Positions 25,696 through 33,701 of a stretch of DNA of 64,000 bases are shown in pieces. Each line of letters starts with the position of its first letter. Position 1 is the stretch's first letter. The notes beneath the pieces were generated by a model. It searched no databases. It was not told where the DNA came from and was given only the letters and a program-made list of their open reading frames with translations. The position numbers were made by a program, and so were the translations under genes. Source of the DNA: Nitrospirota bacterium (GTDB lineage Bacteria; Nitrospirota; Thermodesulfovibrionia; Thermodesulfovibrionales; UBA6898); the NCBI GenBank assembly GCA_021825365.1, contig JAKAHR010000010.1, positions 1 to 64,000 of the forward strand, read 5' to 3'.

Positions 25696-26982
25696 ATGCC
25701 TATCGTAATCGTCGTCGGCGCACAGTGGGGAGATGAAGGGAAGGGTAAACTCGTCGATGTTCTCACCGAGAGGGCTGATTTTGTCGCCCGATACCAGGGC
25801 GGGCATAATGCCGGCCACACGGTGGTCATCAAGGACGAGAAGTTCGTCCTCCATCTGATTCCATCAGGCGTTCTCCATAAGAACACGGTCTGCGTCATCG
25901 GCAACGGCGTCGTGGTGGAGCCCCGGGCGCTCCTGGAGGAGATGGAGGGACTTCGGCGCAAGGGGATCGGCATATCGGACAATCTCCGCATCAGCCGGTC
26001 CGCGCATCTCATCATGCCCTACCATCTCGCCCTTGACCTGGCGAACGAACAGGCGCTCGGCAAGAAATGCATCGGCACGACAGGCAGGGGGATCGGCCCG
26101 ACCTATATCGACAAGATGGCCCGCTGCGGGATACGGGTGGGAGACCTTCTGAATCCCGGTCTGTTCAGGGAGAAGCTGGCGCTGAACGTGAAAAAGATCA
26201 ATCTTCTGATGAAGAACCTGTACCAGTCGCGTGGTTTTTCAGCCGGCAGGATATTCGACGAGTACATGGAGTACGGCGGCAAACTCAGGAAGCATATCGC
26301 CGATACGGACGTGATCCTCAACGAGGCGGCTGCCGCGGGGAAGAACATTCTCCTGGAGGGCGCCCAGGGCACGCTTCTCGATATCGACCACGGCACCTAT
26401 CCCTACGTCACTTCTTCCAACGCCGTTGCAGGGGGCGCCTGCACCGGGGTCGGCATGGGGCCGACCCGGATAAGCCGTGTGCTCGGCATTGTTAAGGCAT
26501 ATACGACGAGGGTGGGGAGCGGTCCGTTTCCGACCGAAATCCTCGACGCAGTGGGCGAAGACATCAGGGCGCGGGGCGGAGAGTTCGGGGCCACGACCGG
26601 CAGGCCGCGCAGATGCGGATGGCTCGATACCGTTGTCCTGAGACACGCTGTCATGATCAATGGCCTCTCGGGTGTCGCCATGACGAAGCTCGACATCCTC
26701 GATGGGCTGAAGAAGATAAAGATATGCACCGCCTATAAGCACGGGGGGAAGACCTATCATCACTTTCCCAAGGACATCGAGGTCCTGGAGAAATGCACGC
26801 CCGTGTATGAGGAGATGGACGGATGGACGGCCAGTACCCTCGGCATACGGCAGTTCAGCAAGCTCCCGCTCAAGGCGCGTGCCTACATACGGCGGATCGA
26901 GGAATTGATCGGCGTGAGGGCTGATTTCATTTCCACCGGACGGAAGAGGGACGAACTCATAACGATCCGGAAGCAGTTTTGA
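25696..26982 (+). CDS. purA: Adenylosuccinate synthetase PurA
   Basis: Joins IMP and aspartate in AMP synthesis. 428 residues. GAQWGDEGKGKLVD at the N-terminus holds the catalytic Asp and P-loop; GGHNAGHTVV, GTTGRGIGPTY and SNAVAGGACTGVGMGP are all present. ATG 25696 follows AGGAGAG. Its stop codon overlaps the TTG start of the PilZ gene. Confidence 0.97.
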   Translation: MPIVIVVGAQWGDEGKGKLVDVLTERADFVARYQGGHNAGHTVVIKDEKFVLHLIPSGVLHKNTVCVIGNGVVVEPRALLEEMEGLRRKGIGISDNLRISRSAHLIMPYHLALDLANEQALGKKCIGTTGRGIGPTYIDKMARCGIRVGDLLNPGLFREKLALNVKKINLLMKNLYQSRGFSAGRIFDEYMEYGGKLRKHIADTDVILNEAAAAGKNILLEGAQGTLLDIDHGTYPYVTSSNAVAGGACTGVGMGPTRISRVLGIVKAYTTRVGSGPFPTEILDAVGEDIRARGGEFGATTGRPRRCGWLDTVVLRHAVMINGLSGVAMTKLDILDGLKKIKICTAYKHGGKTYHHFPKDIEVLEKCTPVYEEMDGWTASTLGIRQFSKLPLKARAYIRRIEELIGVRADFISTGRKRDELITIRKQF

Positions 26983-27503
26983 GACCGCGCCGCCGACACG
27001 AGCGTTTTGTACGGCGACTCGAGACTGAATTTTCAGCTGACGGCAAAGACTACCGAGCCATATCGAGCGACTTCTCCTGCGGCGGACTGTTTATCAGGAC
27101 GAACCACGCCTTCACGCCAGGCACTCTCCTCGACATCGTCATCCATCTGCCGGAAGGGAACACATCGAAGATTACCGGCAGGGTGAGAAGGGCGATCAAG
27201 ACCCCGGTCGTCTCCCTCAAAAACGGCATGGGTATCGAGATCATCAGCAGGGACTCTGCGTATACGCATTTCATGACGACCTTCCATGCCGAGTGCGAAA
27301 GGCAGGCAGAGGCTGAACTGACCGGATCGGAAGCCGTACGGGAGCAGGGCACCGCCCAGGCAAGACCGGAACCAGCGGGAGAACTGGAATTCATCATCAT
27401 CGCCTGTCCTTCGTGCGGAGTCAAGAACAAGATCCGCAGTGCGAAGGCCGGGCAGGGCCCCAAGTGCGGGAAATGCGGCGCCCCCCTGAAGCCTTCGGCC
27501 TGA
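26979..27503 (+). CDS. PilZ-domain protein with a C-terminal zinc ribbon
   Basis: 174 residues, TTG start overlapping the purA stop. The N-terminus has the two c-di-GMP-binding motifs of PilZ, RRHERF and SSDFSCGGLF, in a domain of about 105 residues. A low-complexity linker rich in Ala, Glu and Pro leads to a four-cysteine ribbon (CPSCGVKNK, CGKCGAPL). PilZ proteins read the second messenger c-di-GMP; the ribbon suggests contact with another protein or nucleic acid. Translation is coupled to purA and comF. Confidence 0.85.
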   Translation: MRPRRRHERFVRRLETEFSADGKDYRAISSDFSCGGLFIRTNHAFTPGTLLDIVIHLPEGNTSKITGRVRRAIKTPVVSLKNGMGIEIISRDSAYTHFMTTFHAECERQAEAELTGSEAVREQGTAQARPEPAGELEFIIIACPSCGVKNKIRSAKAGQGPKCGKCGAPLKPSA

Positions 27504-28192
27504 TCGCCCGGCTCCTCAATCAGATATTCCCTTCCCGCTGCCCTTCGTGCGAAGGCGCCACGGACAGCATCCGGTATGCCCCTCTCTGCAGGGGCTGCTG
27601 GGGCAGCATCAGTCGATATGCAGGGCCGTCGTGCACGGTCTGCGGAGTCCCCTTCACCTCGACGGATGCCCGTATCTGTTCAGCCTGCATCCTCCATCCG
27701 CCCCCCTTTTCAAAGACGCTGAGTTACGGACTCTACGAGTCGTCGCTTGCCGACGCCATCCATGCCTTCAAGTTCAAAGGCATCAGGAGACTGCATCGGC
27801 CGTTGGGGGACCTTCTGCTTTCCCTGTATCCGGGAGGGGCTGATGCCCTGGTCCCTGTTCCGCTGAGCATCGAAGGGCTGCGACAGCGCGGCTTCAACCA
27901 GTCTCTTCTCCTCGCGCATCATGTATCGAAGAAGACGGGAGTTGCCCTGGAGATGGACGGCCTCGTCAAGGTGCGCGATACCCACCCGCAGATCGGGCTT
28001 TCCGCAAAGGAGCGCGCTGCCAATCTCAGGGGCGCCTTCAGGGCTGCACGGGATTTCAGGGGGGAGAGGGTGGTGCTGGTGGATGATGTGATGACAACCG
28101 GAGCGACCGCGGCCGCCTGCGCTCGACAGTTGCTCAAGGCCGGCGCCGCCGATGTCGTTGTCCTGACGCTGGCGAGGGCGGGAAGTCCGTAG
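27473..28192 (+). CDS. ComF-family phosphoribosyltransferase-like protein
   Basis: 239 residues from ATG 27473, which lies inside the end of the PilZ gene; the exact start is uncertain (CTG 27500 and ATG 27413 are in frame). N-terminal zinc finger CPSC, CRGC, CTVC, CSAC, then a type I PRTase fold with the PRPP loop VVLVDDVMTTGATAAAC. Homologues take part in natural DNA uptake (ComFC) or are stand-alone with unknown substrate. No other competence gene is nearby. Confidence 0.88.
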   Translation: MRRPPEAFGLIARLLNQIFPSRCPSCEGATDSIRYAPLCRGCWGSISRYAGPSCTVCGVPFTSTDARICSACILHPPPFSKTLSYGLYESSLADAIHAFKFKGIRRLHRPLGDLLLSLYPGGADALVPVPLSIEGLRQRGFNQSLLLAHHVSKKTGVALEMDGLVKVRDTHPQIGLSAKERAANLRGAFRAARDFRGERVVLVDDVMTTGATAAACARQLLKAGAADVVVLTLARAGSP

Positions 28193-28236
28193 GATCAGAC
28201 CGGGGATCGGCATCTTCTTTGCCCGAGGGACCGTCT

Positions 28237-28266
28237 TTGAGACGGTATTTCGATAATTGATATGAT
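28237..28266 (+). promoter_or_regulatory. Promoter before the TIM-barrel/radical SAM pair
   Basis: TTGAGA (28237-28242), 18 bases, TATGAT (28261-28266). The -35 box lies inside the palindrome ACCGTC-TTTGA-GACGGT (28230-28246), which could also be the end-hairpin of the comF transcript or an operator. Confidence 0.5.
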
Positions 28267-28305
28267 ATTCTACGAAGAAATCTAAACACCCGTGAGAGGT
28301 GGCGG

Positions 28306-29208
28306 TTGGCGCTTGAAGGAATTCAGCTCGGTCTGTTAAGGCCCGAGCCTTTTGAAAAGGCGGTAAGACTATTTTGTGAACTCCAGGATGAATTTCGGCT
28401 TCAGTCCTGCGAAGTCCATCTGGAAACGTCACTGTACGAGTCCTCATGCCGTCAGGGAAAGGAGGAAGACGCCGACCTCCTCGCCTCCCTGCGCGGCAGG
28501 GTCTCCGCTCTGGGGGTCCATCTCCCCTTCATGGATATCAATCTCCTCTCCGACAGCCCCCGCATCAGTGCGGCAGGCAGGTCGGTCCTTGAGGAATCCC
28601 TTTCCTTTGCTGCCCGTGCCCGTGCGGACTACGTTGTCTTCCATGCCCGGGGGACCCGTCAACCCACGGGTTCCGGACACCGGGATCTCAGCTGCTGGGC
28701 TGACGTTATCGCCGCATTGGCCGGGAGGGCCGGGGAATACGGGCTCATCTTTTGCCTCGAAAATGCCGACGACCTGAAAGATCCGGCTGCGATCTCCGGG
28801 ATACTTGAAGAGGTGAAGGGGGCCGGGCTCTGTCTCGACATCGGGCATCTGTTTGAGAGATCGTATTCTTCTTCTCCCTGGGGGCGACGGCTCCTCTACC
28901 TCAACGACCGTCTTTCGCCGTCTCCTTTCTCATGGAAGAAGGGGCTCCCGTTTTCGTCTTTTAACGACTGGGGAGGCGTTCTGGCCGCTCTCAGCGCCCG
29001 GACACGGTGCGTCCATATCCATAATCATGACGGGACCTGCGGTCACAGGCCCCTCCGGAGGGGGAAGGTCGATTTCCGGCCCCTGACGAAATGGCTGGGT
29101 CTCCTGGAGCATATCCCCCTCATCATCGAGGCTGATTATCGGAAAGAGTCGTGGGAGACTGTCAGAGAAGATCTGAGATACCTGGGGAGACTGATCAACC
29201 GTGCGTGA
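28306..29208 (+). CDS. Sugar-isomerase-like TIM barrel protein (AP endonuclease family 2 fold)
   Basis: 300 residues, TTG 28306 after a GAGAGGTGG stretch. It has the xylose-isomerase-like barrel pattern: strand-end residues in ALGVHLPFMDINLL, YVVFHARGT, FCLENADD, GLCLDIGHLF, CVHIHNHDGTCGHRPLRRG and LIIEADY. The His, Glu and Asp at these strand ends would bind a metal. The substrate is unknown. It overlaps the radical SAM gene by eight bases, so the two products probably act together. Confidence 0.75.
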   Translation: MALEGIQLGLLRPEPFEKAVRLFCELQDEFRLQSCEVHLETSLYESSCRQGKEEDADLLASLRGRVSALGVHLPFMDINLLSDSPRISAAGRSVLEESLSFAARARADYVVFHARGTRQPTGSGHRDLSCWADVIAALAGRAGEYGLIFCLENADDLKDPAAISGILEEVKGAGLCLDIGHLFERSYSSSPWGRRLLYLNDRLSPSPFSWKKGLPFSSFNDWGGVLAALSARTRCVHIHNHDGTCGHRPLRRGKVDFRPLTKWLGLLEHIPLIIEADYRKESWETVREDLRYLGRLINRA

Positions 29209-30292
29209 CGGCCGTTTGCAAAGACTGTTGAGGTTGCTGGGGGGGCGTTTTGATTTCACGTATGACCATACCGTCTTTCCGCTGTCGAACATCGGGAAAA
29301 GGCAGGCCGGTAATCTTCTCCTCAACATCGCCGAATCGAGCCTGCGCGTCGGGATGCCCCGATCCTATCCGGCCTTTCTCCAGCTGGAACCGACAACCCA
29401 CTGCCAGCTCACCTGCGTCCACTGTCCTCGGCCGCGGACCATCTCCGCAAGGCCCGGGCACATGGACTGGACCAGGTATGAAGCACTGATGCGGGAGATT
29501 GGGCCCTATCTCATTGCGGTTGCCTTATGGCAGTGGGGCGAGCCCCTGCTGCATCCTCGCATGGCCGATATGGTGGCGCTCGCCAAGCAGTACGGCATTT
29601 TTACCATGATCAGCACCAACGGCCAGTTTGACGATGCCCGGCTTGGTCTGAAGGAGCTCTTCTCAGCCGGCCTTGACCTGCTTATTGTCTCCCTGGACGG
29701 CGTGCGTCAGAAGGCGTATGATTCGTTCCGCAGCGGAGGTGACGTGGGCCTCGTGCGGCGGTTTATCGAAGAGGCGGTCGAGGTCAAGCGCGGGCTGGGC
29801 CTGGATAACCCGCTGGTGAATGTGCGGATCATCGTCACCAGCGGTACCGAGGCCGAGGTCGGGGCGGTGAGGGATTTTGCGCGCGGTGCGGGTGCTGATT
29901 TCTTTTCAATAAAGAGCGTGAGTCTTTACGGCGACCCCGACCCCGCCAGTCCCTATTTGCCCGCCAACGCGGCGTACCGGTCCTTTCAGTATCGGGGCAG
30001 GGCCGAGGCGGACGAATACCGCGACATGGTGTTCCGCTGCACAAAACCATGGAGCTGGCCTACGCTTCGTTATGATGGCACTTTGCTGGCCTGCGAGTGT
30101 GACCATGCGATGGACCATGCCCTCGGCAATGTCTTTTCAGCGTCCTTCAAGGGGGTATGGCGGGGCAGGAAGGCCCGCTCGGTCCGCGAACGCTTCAACG
30201 CGCCCGGCGGGATTGACCTTGATTTTTGCAGGCGGTGCAGGTACAAGATTAACGACGCGATCAGGAGTGTGGAACATCTGAGACGGCGATAA
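29201..30292 (+). CDS. Radical SAM protein with a SPASM-like C-terminus
   Basis: 363 residues, GTG start inside the end of the TIM-barrel gene. The [4Fe-4S]/SAM motif is CQLTCVHC (CX3CX2C) at about residue 68. The GGE-like motif appears as WQWGEPLLHP, and the SAM-binding STNGQF follows. The C-terminus carries more cysteines (CTKPW, ACECDH, FCRRCRYK), fitting a SPASM or twitch domain with auxiliary clusters. Such enzymes modify peptides or cofactors; no precursor peptide is visible beside it. Confidence 0.85.
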   Translation: MRDGRLQRLLRLLGGRFDFTYDHTVFPLSNIGKRQAGNLLLNIAESSLRVGMPRSYPAFLQLEPTTHCQLTCVHCPRPRTISARPGHMDWTRYEALMREIGPYLIAVALWQWGEPLLHPRMADMVALAKQYGIFTMISTNGQFDDARLGLKELFSAGLDLLIVSLDGVRQKAYDSFRSGGDVGLVRRFIEEAVEVKRGLGLDNPLVNVRIIVTSGTEAEVGAVRDFARGAGADFFSIKSVSLYGDPDPASPYLPANAAYRSFQYRGRAEADEYRDMVFRCTKPWSWPTLRYDGTLLACECDHAMDHALGNVFSASFKGVWRGRKARSVRERFNAPGGIDLDFCRRCRYKINDAIRSVEHLRRR

Positions 30293-30325
30293 CGGGGCGC
30301 GGAGGGCTTCGCAAGGGCACTTCCC

Positions 30326-30355
30326 TTTACATTTCCCCGCTGATTCTTGTATCTT
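30326..30355 (+). promoter_or_regulatory. Possible promoter abutting the PHP gene
   Basis: TTTACA (30326-30331), 18 bases, TATCTT (30350-30355), six bases before ATG 30362. A ribosome site is absent, so a leaderless mRNA is possible. Confidence 0.4.
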
Positions 30356-30361
30356 TTTAAG

Positions 30362-31018
30362 ATGATCGATTTGCATATGCACACCATCTTCAGCGACGGT
30401 GAGCTGATCCCCTTTGAACTCATACGCAGGGCAGAGGCCATGGGATATACGGCCATGGCGATCACCGACCACATGGATGCGTCGAACATCGACCTTATCA
30501 TCCCGCGGATCGTCAAGGCGCTGGAGAAGATCAAGCCGCACACCCCGATCGAGGTCCTTCCCGGAGCCGAGATAACGCACGCGCCGCCTGCGCTCATTCC
30601 CGATCTTGTCAAAGAGGCCCGGAGTCTCGGCGCAAAGGTCGTTGTCGTCCACGGAGAGACGATCGCCGAGCCGGTCGCACCGGGCACCAACAAGGCCGCG
30701 ATCAAGGCGGGAGCCGACATCCTTTCCCATCCGGGGCTGATTTCCGAAGAGGATCTCCTCTTTGCAAAGGAGAAGAACGTTGTCCTCGAGATCACGGCCC
30801 GGAAGGGGCACTCCCTTTCCAACGGCTATGTCGCGAAGGAGGCGCTGCGCTTCGGCGTGCGGCTCTGCATCAATACCGACAGCCACAGTCCTTCCGACCT
30901 GATCACCGCGGAACGGGCGAAACAGATCCTGCTGGCAGCAGGCATAGATGAGAACAGGATCGCCGCTGTATTCGAAAACTCTCGACAGATTATAGAAAAG
31001 GCTCTAAGGAGGGCTTAA
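30362..31018 (+). CDS. PHP-domain phosphoesterase, histidinol-phosphatase-like
   Basis: 218 residues. MIDLHMHTIFSDG is the first PHP motif; AITDHMD, GAEITH, HPGLIS and NTDSHSP complete the metal site. A TTG at 30347 could extend it by five residues, but ATG 30362 fits the family start. Probably a cytosolic phosphatase; substrate unknown. The stop overlaps the next start (TAATG). Confidence 0.85.
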   Translation: MIDLHMHTIFSDGELIPFELIRRAEAMGYTAMAITDHMDASNIDLIIPRIVKALEKIKPHTPIEVLPGAEITHAPPALIPDLVKEARSLGAKVVVVHGETIAEPVAPGTNKAAIKAGADILSHPGLISEEDLLFAKEKNVVLEITARKGHSLSNGYVAKEALRFGVRLCINTDSHSPSDLITAERAKQILLAAGIDENRIAAVFENSRQIIEKALRRA

Positions 31019-31719
31019 TGCCACGGGTAATAAAGAAAAAGGTAAAGAAGAAAGAGGCCGGCTCCGAGGTCGATGTAAAGGACAGGCTTACCGAGATCAA
31101 ACATAAGATCAAGGAGCGGCAGCGGACCGCCATGATCGCTACGGTGGCGGTGGTGGTGCTCGTTCTGGTCGCCGGCTTCGCCTATGTCTACAAGAATACG
31201 ACGGACGAAAAGGCGCGGAAGCTCGAATACGACGCGTATAAGGTCTACTATAACGAATACCAGAAGGCGCCCGTTGCCGATGCCGAGCGGTACCAGAAGG
31301 CCCTCGACCTCTTCAAGCAGGCATACAACAGCAGGAAGTCCGCACGCGTGCTCCTCTATATCGCCAGCGCGCAGTTCGGCCTCAACAGGCCCGACGAGGC
31401 CCTGGCGAGCCTGAATGATCTCGTGAAGTCCTTCCCCGCAGACAAGGACGTGCTCCCCCTTGCCTACATGAAGACCGCCGAGATCCAGCTGAAGAAGGGA
31501 AACAAGGCCGAGGCGCTCAAGGCCCTGGATTCCCTGTACAAGGCAGATGTCTCCATCTATAAGGATTATGCGCTGATAACAGAGGGGAGGACCCTCGAGG
31601 CAGACGGCAAGAAGGACGAGGCTGCGGCCAAATACAGGGAACTCGCGGAAAAATTCAAGGACTCACCGTTTGTTGAAGAGGCAAAGGCCAAACTGGGCGG
31701 GGAGAAGAAGGAAAAATAA
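31018..31719 (+). CDS. Membrane-anchored TPR protein (YfgM-like)
   Basis: 233 residues. A strongly basic, coiled N-terminus (IKKKVKKKEAG) is followed by one transmembrane helix (about 39-58, TVAVVVLVLVAGFAYVY). The rest is a periplasmic helical region with tetratricopeptide repeats (ALDLFKQAYNS; EALASLNDLVK; EAAAKYRELAEKF). It resembles YfgM-type helpers of secretion or envelope assembly. Coupled to the PHP gene by TAATG. Confidence 0.75.
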   Translation: MPRVIKKKVKKKEAGSEVDVKDRLTEIKHKIKERQRTAMIATVAVVVLVLVAGFAYVYKNTTDEKARKLEYDAYKVYYNEYQKAPVADAERYQKALDLFKQAYNSRKSARVLLYIASAQFGLNRPDEALASLNDLVKSFPADKDVLPLAYMKTAEIQLKKGNKAEALKALDSLYKADVSIYKDYALITEGRTLEADGKKDEAAAKYRELAEKFKDSPFVEEAKAKLGGEKKEK

Positions 31720-31728
31720 CAGACGATC

Positions 31729-31764
31729 GGGTGTTTCGGCCGCGACGCCTACACCCTCTTTTTT
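31729..31764 (+). terminator. Intrinsic terminator overlapping the end of the convergent mltD-like gene
   Basis: GGGTGT (31729-31734) pairs with ACACCC (31751-31756), with an inner GGC/GCC pairing, and is followed by TCTTTTTT. The right arm and T-tract lie inside the 3' coding end of the minus-strand lytic transglycosylase gene. Confidence 0.75.
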
Positions 31765-32960
31765 GCGGACTTCTTTACCTTCTTTCTGCTGTGATGATTC
31801 TTCCGCTTCAATGATGCCTTCTTGAGCAGGCCCCTGTCTTCCGCATCCATGCTGATGAGGCCCTTGGGCGGCAGGTATATCCTGCTGCCGACCTTCATCG
31901 GCATGATCTTTTCCATGGCGTTCAGGGAAAGGATCGCGGATTCAGGGACGCCCGTCCTCTTGGCGATCTTCTTGAGGGTATCACCTTTCTGCACCGTGTA
32001 ACGCTCTATCGTGAATCGCTCGTCCTCCGGCACCGCTGCCAGTTTTTCGACAAAGGCATCCTTCGTGCCCTCCGGGATCCGCAAGGTGTAGGAAGGTGCG
32101 TCAGGAGGCGTACACCATCTCCTCAGCTCGGGGTTCAGTTTCTTTATGGTCTCAAGGTCTGTTCCCGCGCATTCGGCAGCGACTGCCAGATCGATGGGGG
32201 CGGTGACAGCCACCTCATCATAAATCAGGGGTTCGTGGTACTCGATGTCGTCGAAGCCGAAATCCTTGGGGTTCGTTGCGATGAGACTTGCTGCGATGAA
32301 CTTAGGGACGTAGTCCTTTGTCTCGTTCCTGATGTGACGCGTGTGGAGAAGGTCCCAATAGTCGTCGGCATTGCTTCTTTTCAGGGCCTTTGATATTTTT
32401 CCTTCACCCGCATTATAGGCGGCCATGGCGAGGTTCCATGAGCCGAACATGGAATAGAGGTCCTTGAGGTAATCGGCGGCAGCTGCCGTGGACTTTACGG
32501 GGTCCCTGCGCTCATCCTTCCACCAGGTGATCTCGAGTCCGTAACGACGGGCGGTTCCGGCTATGAACTGCCAGGGGCCTGCAGCCCGGGCGATGGAGTA
32601 GGCATTTGGGTTAAAGCCGCTTTCGATGAGGGAGAGGAACACCATGTCCTCCGGGATTTCCTTCTTCCTCAGGATGTCCTTCATCAGGTCCAGGTACAGG
32701 CCGGATCTGCTCAACCACAGGGAAAACTTTTCCTTGATCCTGTTGCTGAAAAGGCCGAGATTCTTTTCAACAGCCCTGGATGCGACCGCCCGCGAGTCAT
32801 ATCCGGCGATCAGGGGCGAATCTTTAATGGAGGGGGCTTGTTCTGCTGCTGTCTCCGTCTTCTGGGGCTCTTCATTTGCCGGACTGTCACTGGCAAGGGC
32901 TGTGAACGGCAGAGCAATTACCAGCAGGATCTGAAACAGGACCATGCCGTATTTTTTCAT
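31749..32960 (-). CDS. MltD-like membrane-bound lytic murein transglycosylase with LysM domain
   Basis: 403 residues with signal peptide (ILLVIALPFTALAS). The SLT domain has the catalytic Glu in LSLIESGFNPNAYS and the motifs AAGPWQFI and MAAYNAGEG. One C-terminal LysM domain (YTVQKGDTLKKIAKRTGV) binds peptidoglycan, and the tail is very basic. It cleaves glycan strands during wall remodelling. One LysM is fewer than in E. coli MltD. Confidence 0.93.
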   Translation of the reverse strand: MKKYGMVLFQILLVIALPFTALASDSPANEEPQKTETAAEQAPSIKDSPLIAGYDSRAVASRAVEKNLGLFSNRIKEKFSLWLSRSGLYLDLMKDILRKKEIPEDMVFLSLIESGFNPNAYSIARAAGPWQFIAGTARRYGLEITWWKDERRDPVKSTAAAADYLKDLYSMFGSWNLAMAAYNAGEGKISKALKRSNADDYWDLLHTRHIRNETKDYVPKFIAASLIATNPKDFGFDDIEYHEPLIYDEVAVTAPIDLAVAAECAGTDLETIKKLNPELRRWCTPPDAPSYTLRIPEGTKDAFVEKLAAVPEDERFTIERYTVQKGDTLKKIAKRTGVPESAILSLNAMEKIMPMKVGSRIYLPPKGLISMDAEDRGLLKKASLKRKNHHSRKKVKKSAKKRV

Positions 32961-33132
32961 ACGCCTTAATTTTTACGGAATCACACTCATTTGTCAAGGG
33001 GGAAATGACGCATTCGCCGTGCTGATCTCCCTGAAAAGACTTATATATCAAGCACATGAAGAATATTTCATAAATCTCTCGCCAAGCGGGAAGTTTCCTG
33101 CCAAAGGCCTGAATTCCTGATGAAAAGGCTGG

Positions 33133-33138
33133 TATAAT
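33133..33138 (+). promoter_or_regulatory. -10 box TATAAT before the DUF488 gene
   Basis: A perfect TATAAT followed by GCT, 12 bases before the GTG start (33151), leaving a leader of only a few bases. The same TATAATGCT string occurs before mgtC (as TATAATGCTAC) and before the hybrid kinase gene. Confidence 0.5.
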
Positions 33139-33150
33139 GCTGGGAGCGGC

Positions 33151-33579
33151 GTGGCGGAAAAGATAATCTATACCATAGGCACGGGGCTGAGGTCCAGCGA
33201 GGATTTTGCCGAGATTCTCCTATCCTACGGGATAAAGGCCCTGCTTGACGTGAGAAGCTTCCCGAGGTCCAAGATGCAGCACTTCAACCGGGGGGAACTC
33301 TCCGACCTGCTGGATGCAAACGGCATCCGGTACTACTTCCTGGGGAAGGAACTGGGCGGACTGAGGAAGGGGGGCTATACCGCCTACCTCATCACCGAGG
33401 AGTTTTCAAGGGGCGTCTCGCTGGTTGAATCCATAGCCATGGAAAGGACCTCCGTGATCGCCTGCGCCGAGCATTTCCCGTGGAAGTGCCACCGCAAGTG
33501 GATATCCCTTGAGCTCCATAAAAGGGGATGGACCGTGGAGCATATCATCGAAAAAGGGAAGCTCTGGATACCGAAGTGA
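33151..33579 (+). CDS. DUF488 family protein
   Basis: 142 residues, GTG start. Family hallmarks: IYTIGTGLRSSEDF at the N-terminus, LLDVRSFPRSKM, and the cysteine motif CAEHFPWKCHR. DUF488 proteins are widespread, of unknown function, and often sit near defence or DNA-repair genes. Here it is the last ordinary gene before the accessory island. Confidence 0.88.
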   Translation: MAEKIIYTIGTGLRSSEDFAEILLSYGIKALLDVRSFPRSKMQHFNRGELSDLLDANGIRYYFLGKELGGLRKGGYTAYLITEEFSRGVSLVESIAMERTSVIACAEHFPWKCHRKWISLELHKRGWTVEHIIEKGKLWIPK

Positions 33580-33701
33580 TGTGAAATCTATGGGCAGGAA
33601 GCCTGACAATTATCTGGACACTATTGTTGACATTTATTCATGTTTGATGTAAATATTATATGTAAAGTCAATATGTTGTAACGCAATTTGTAAGGACATT
33701 A

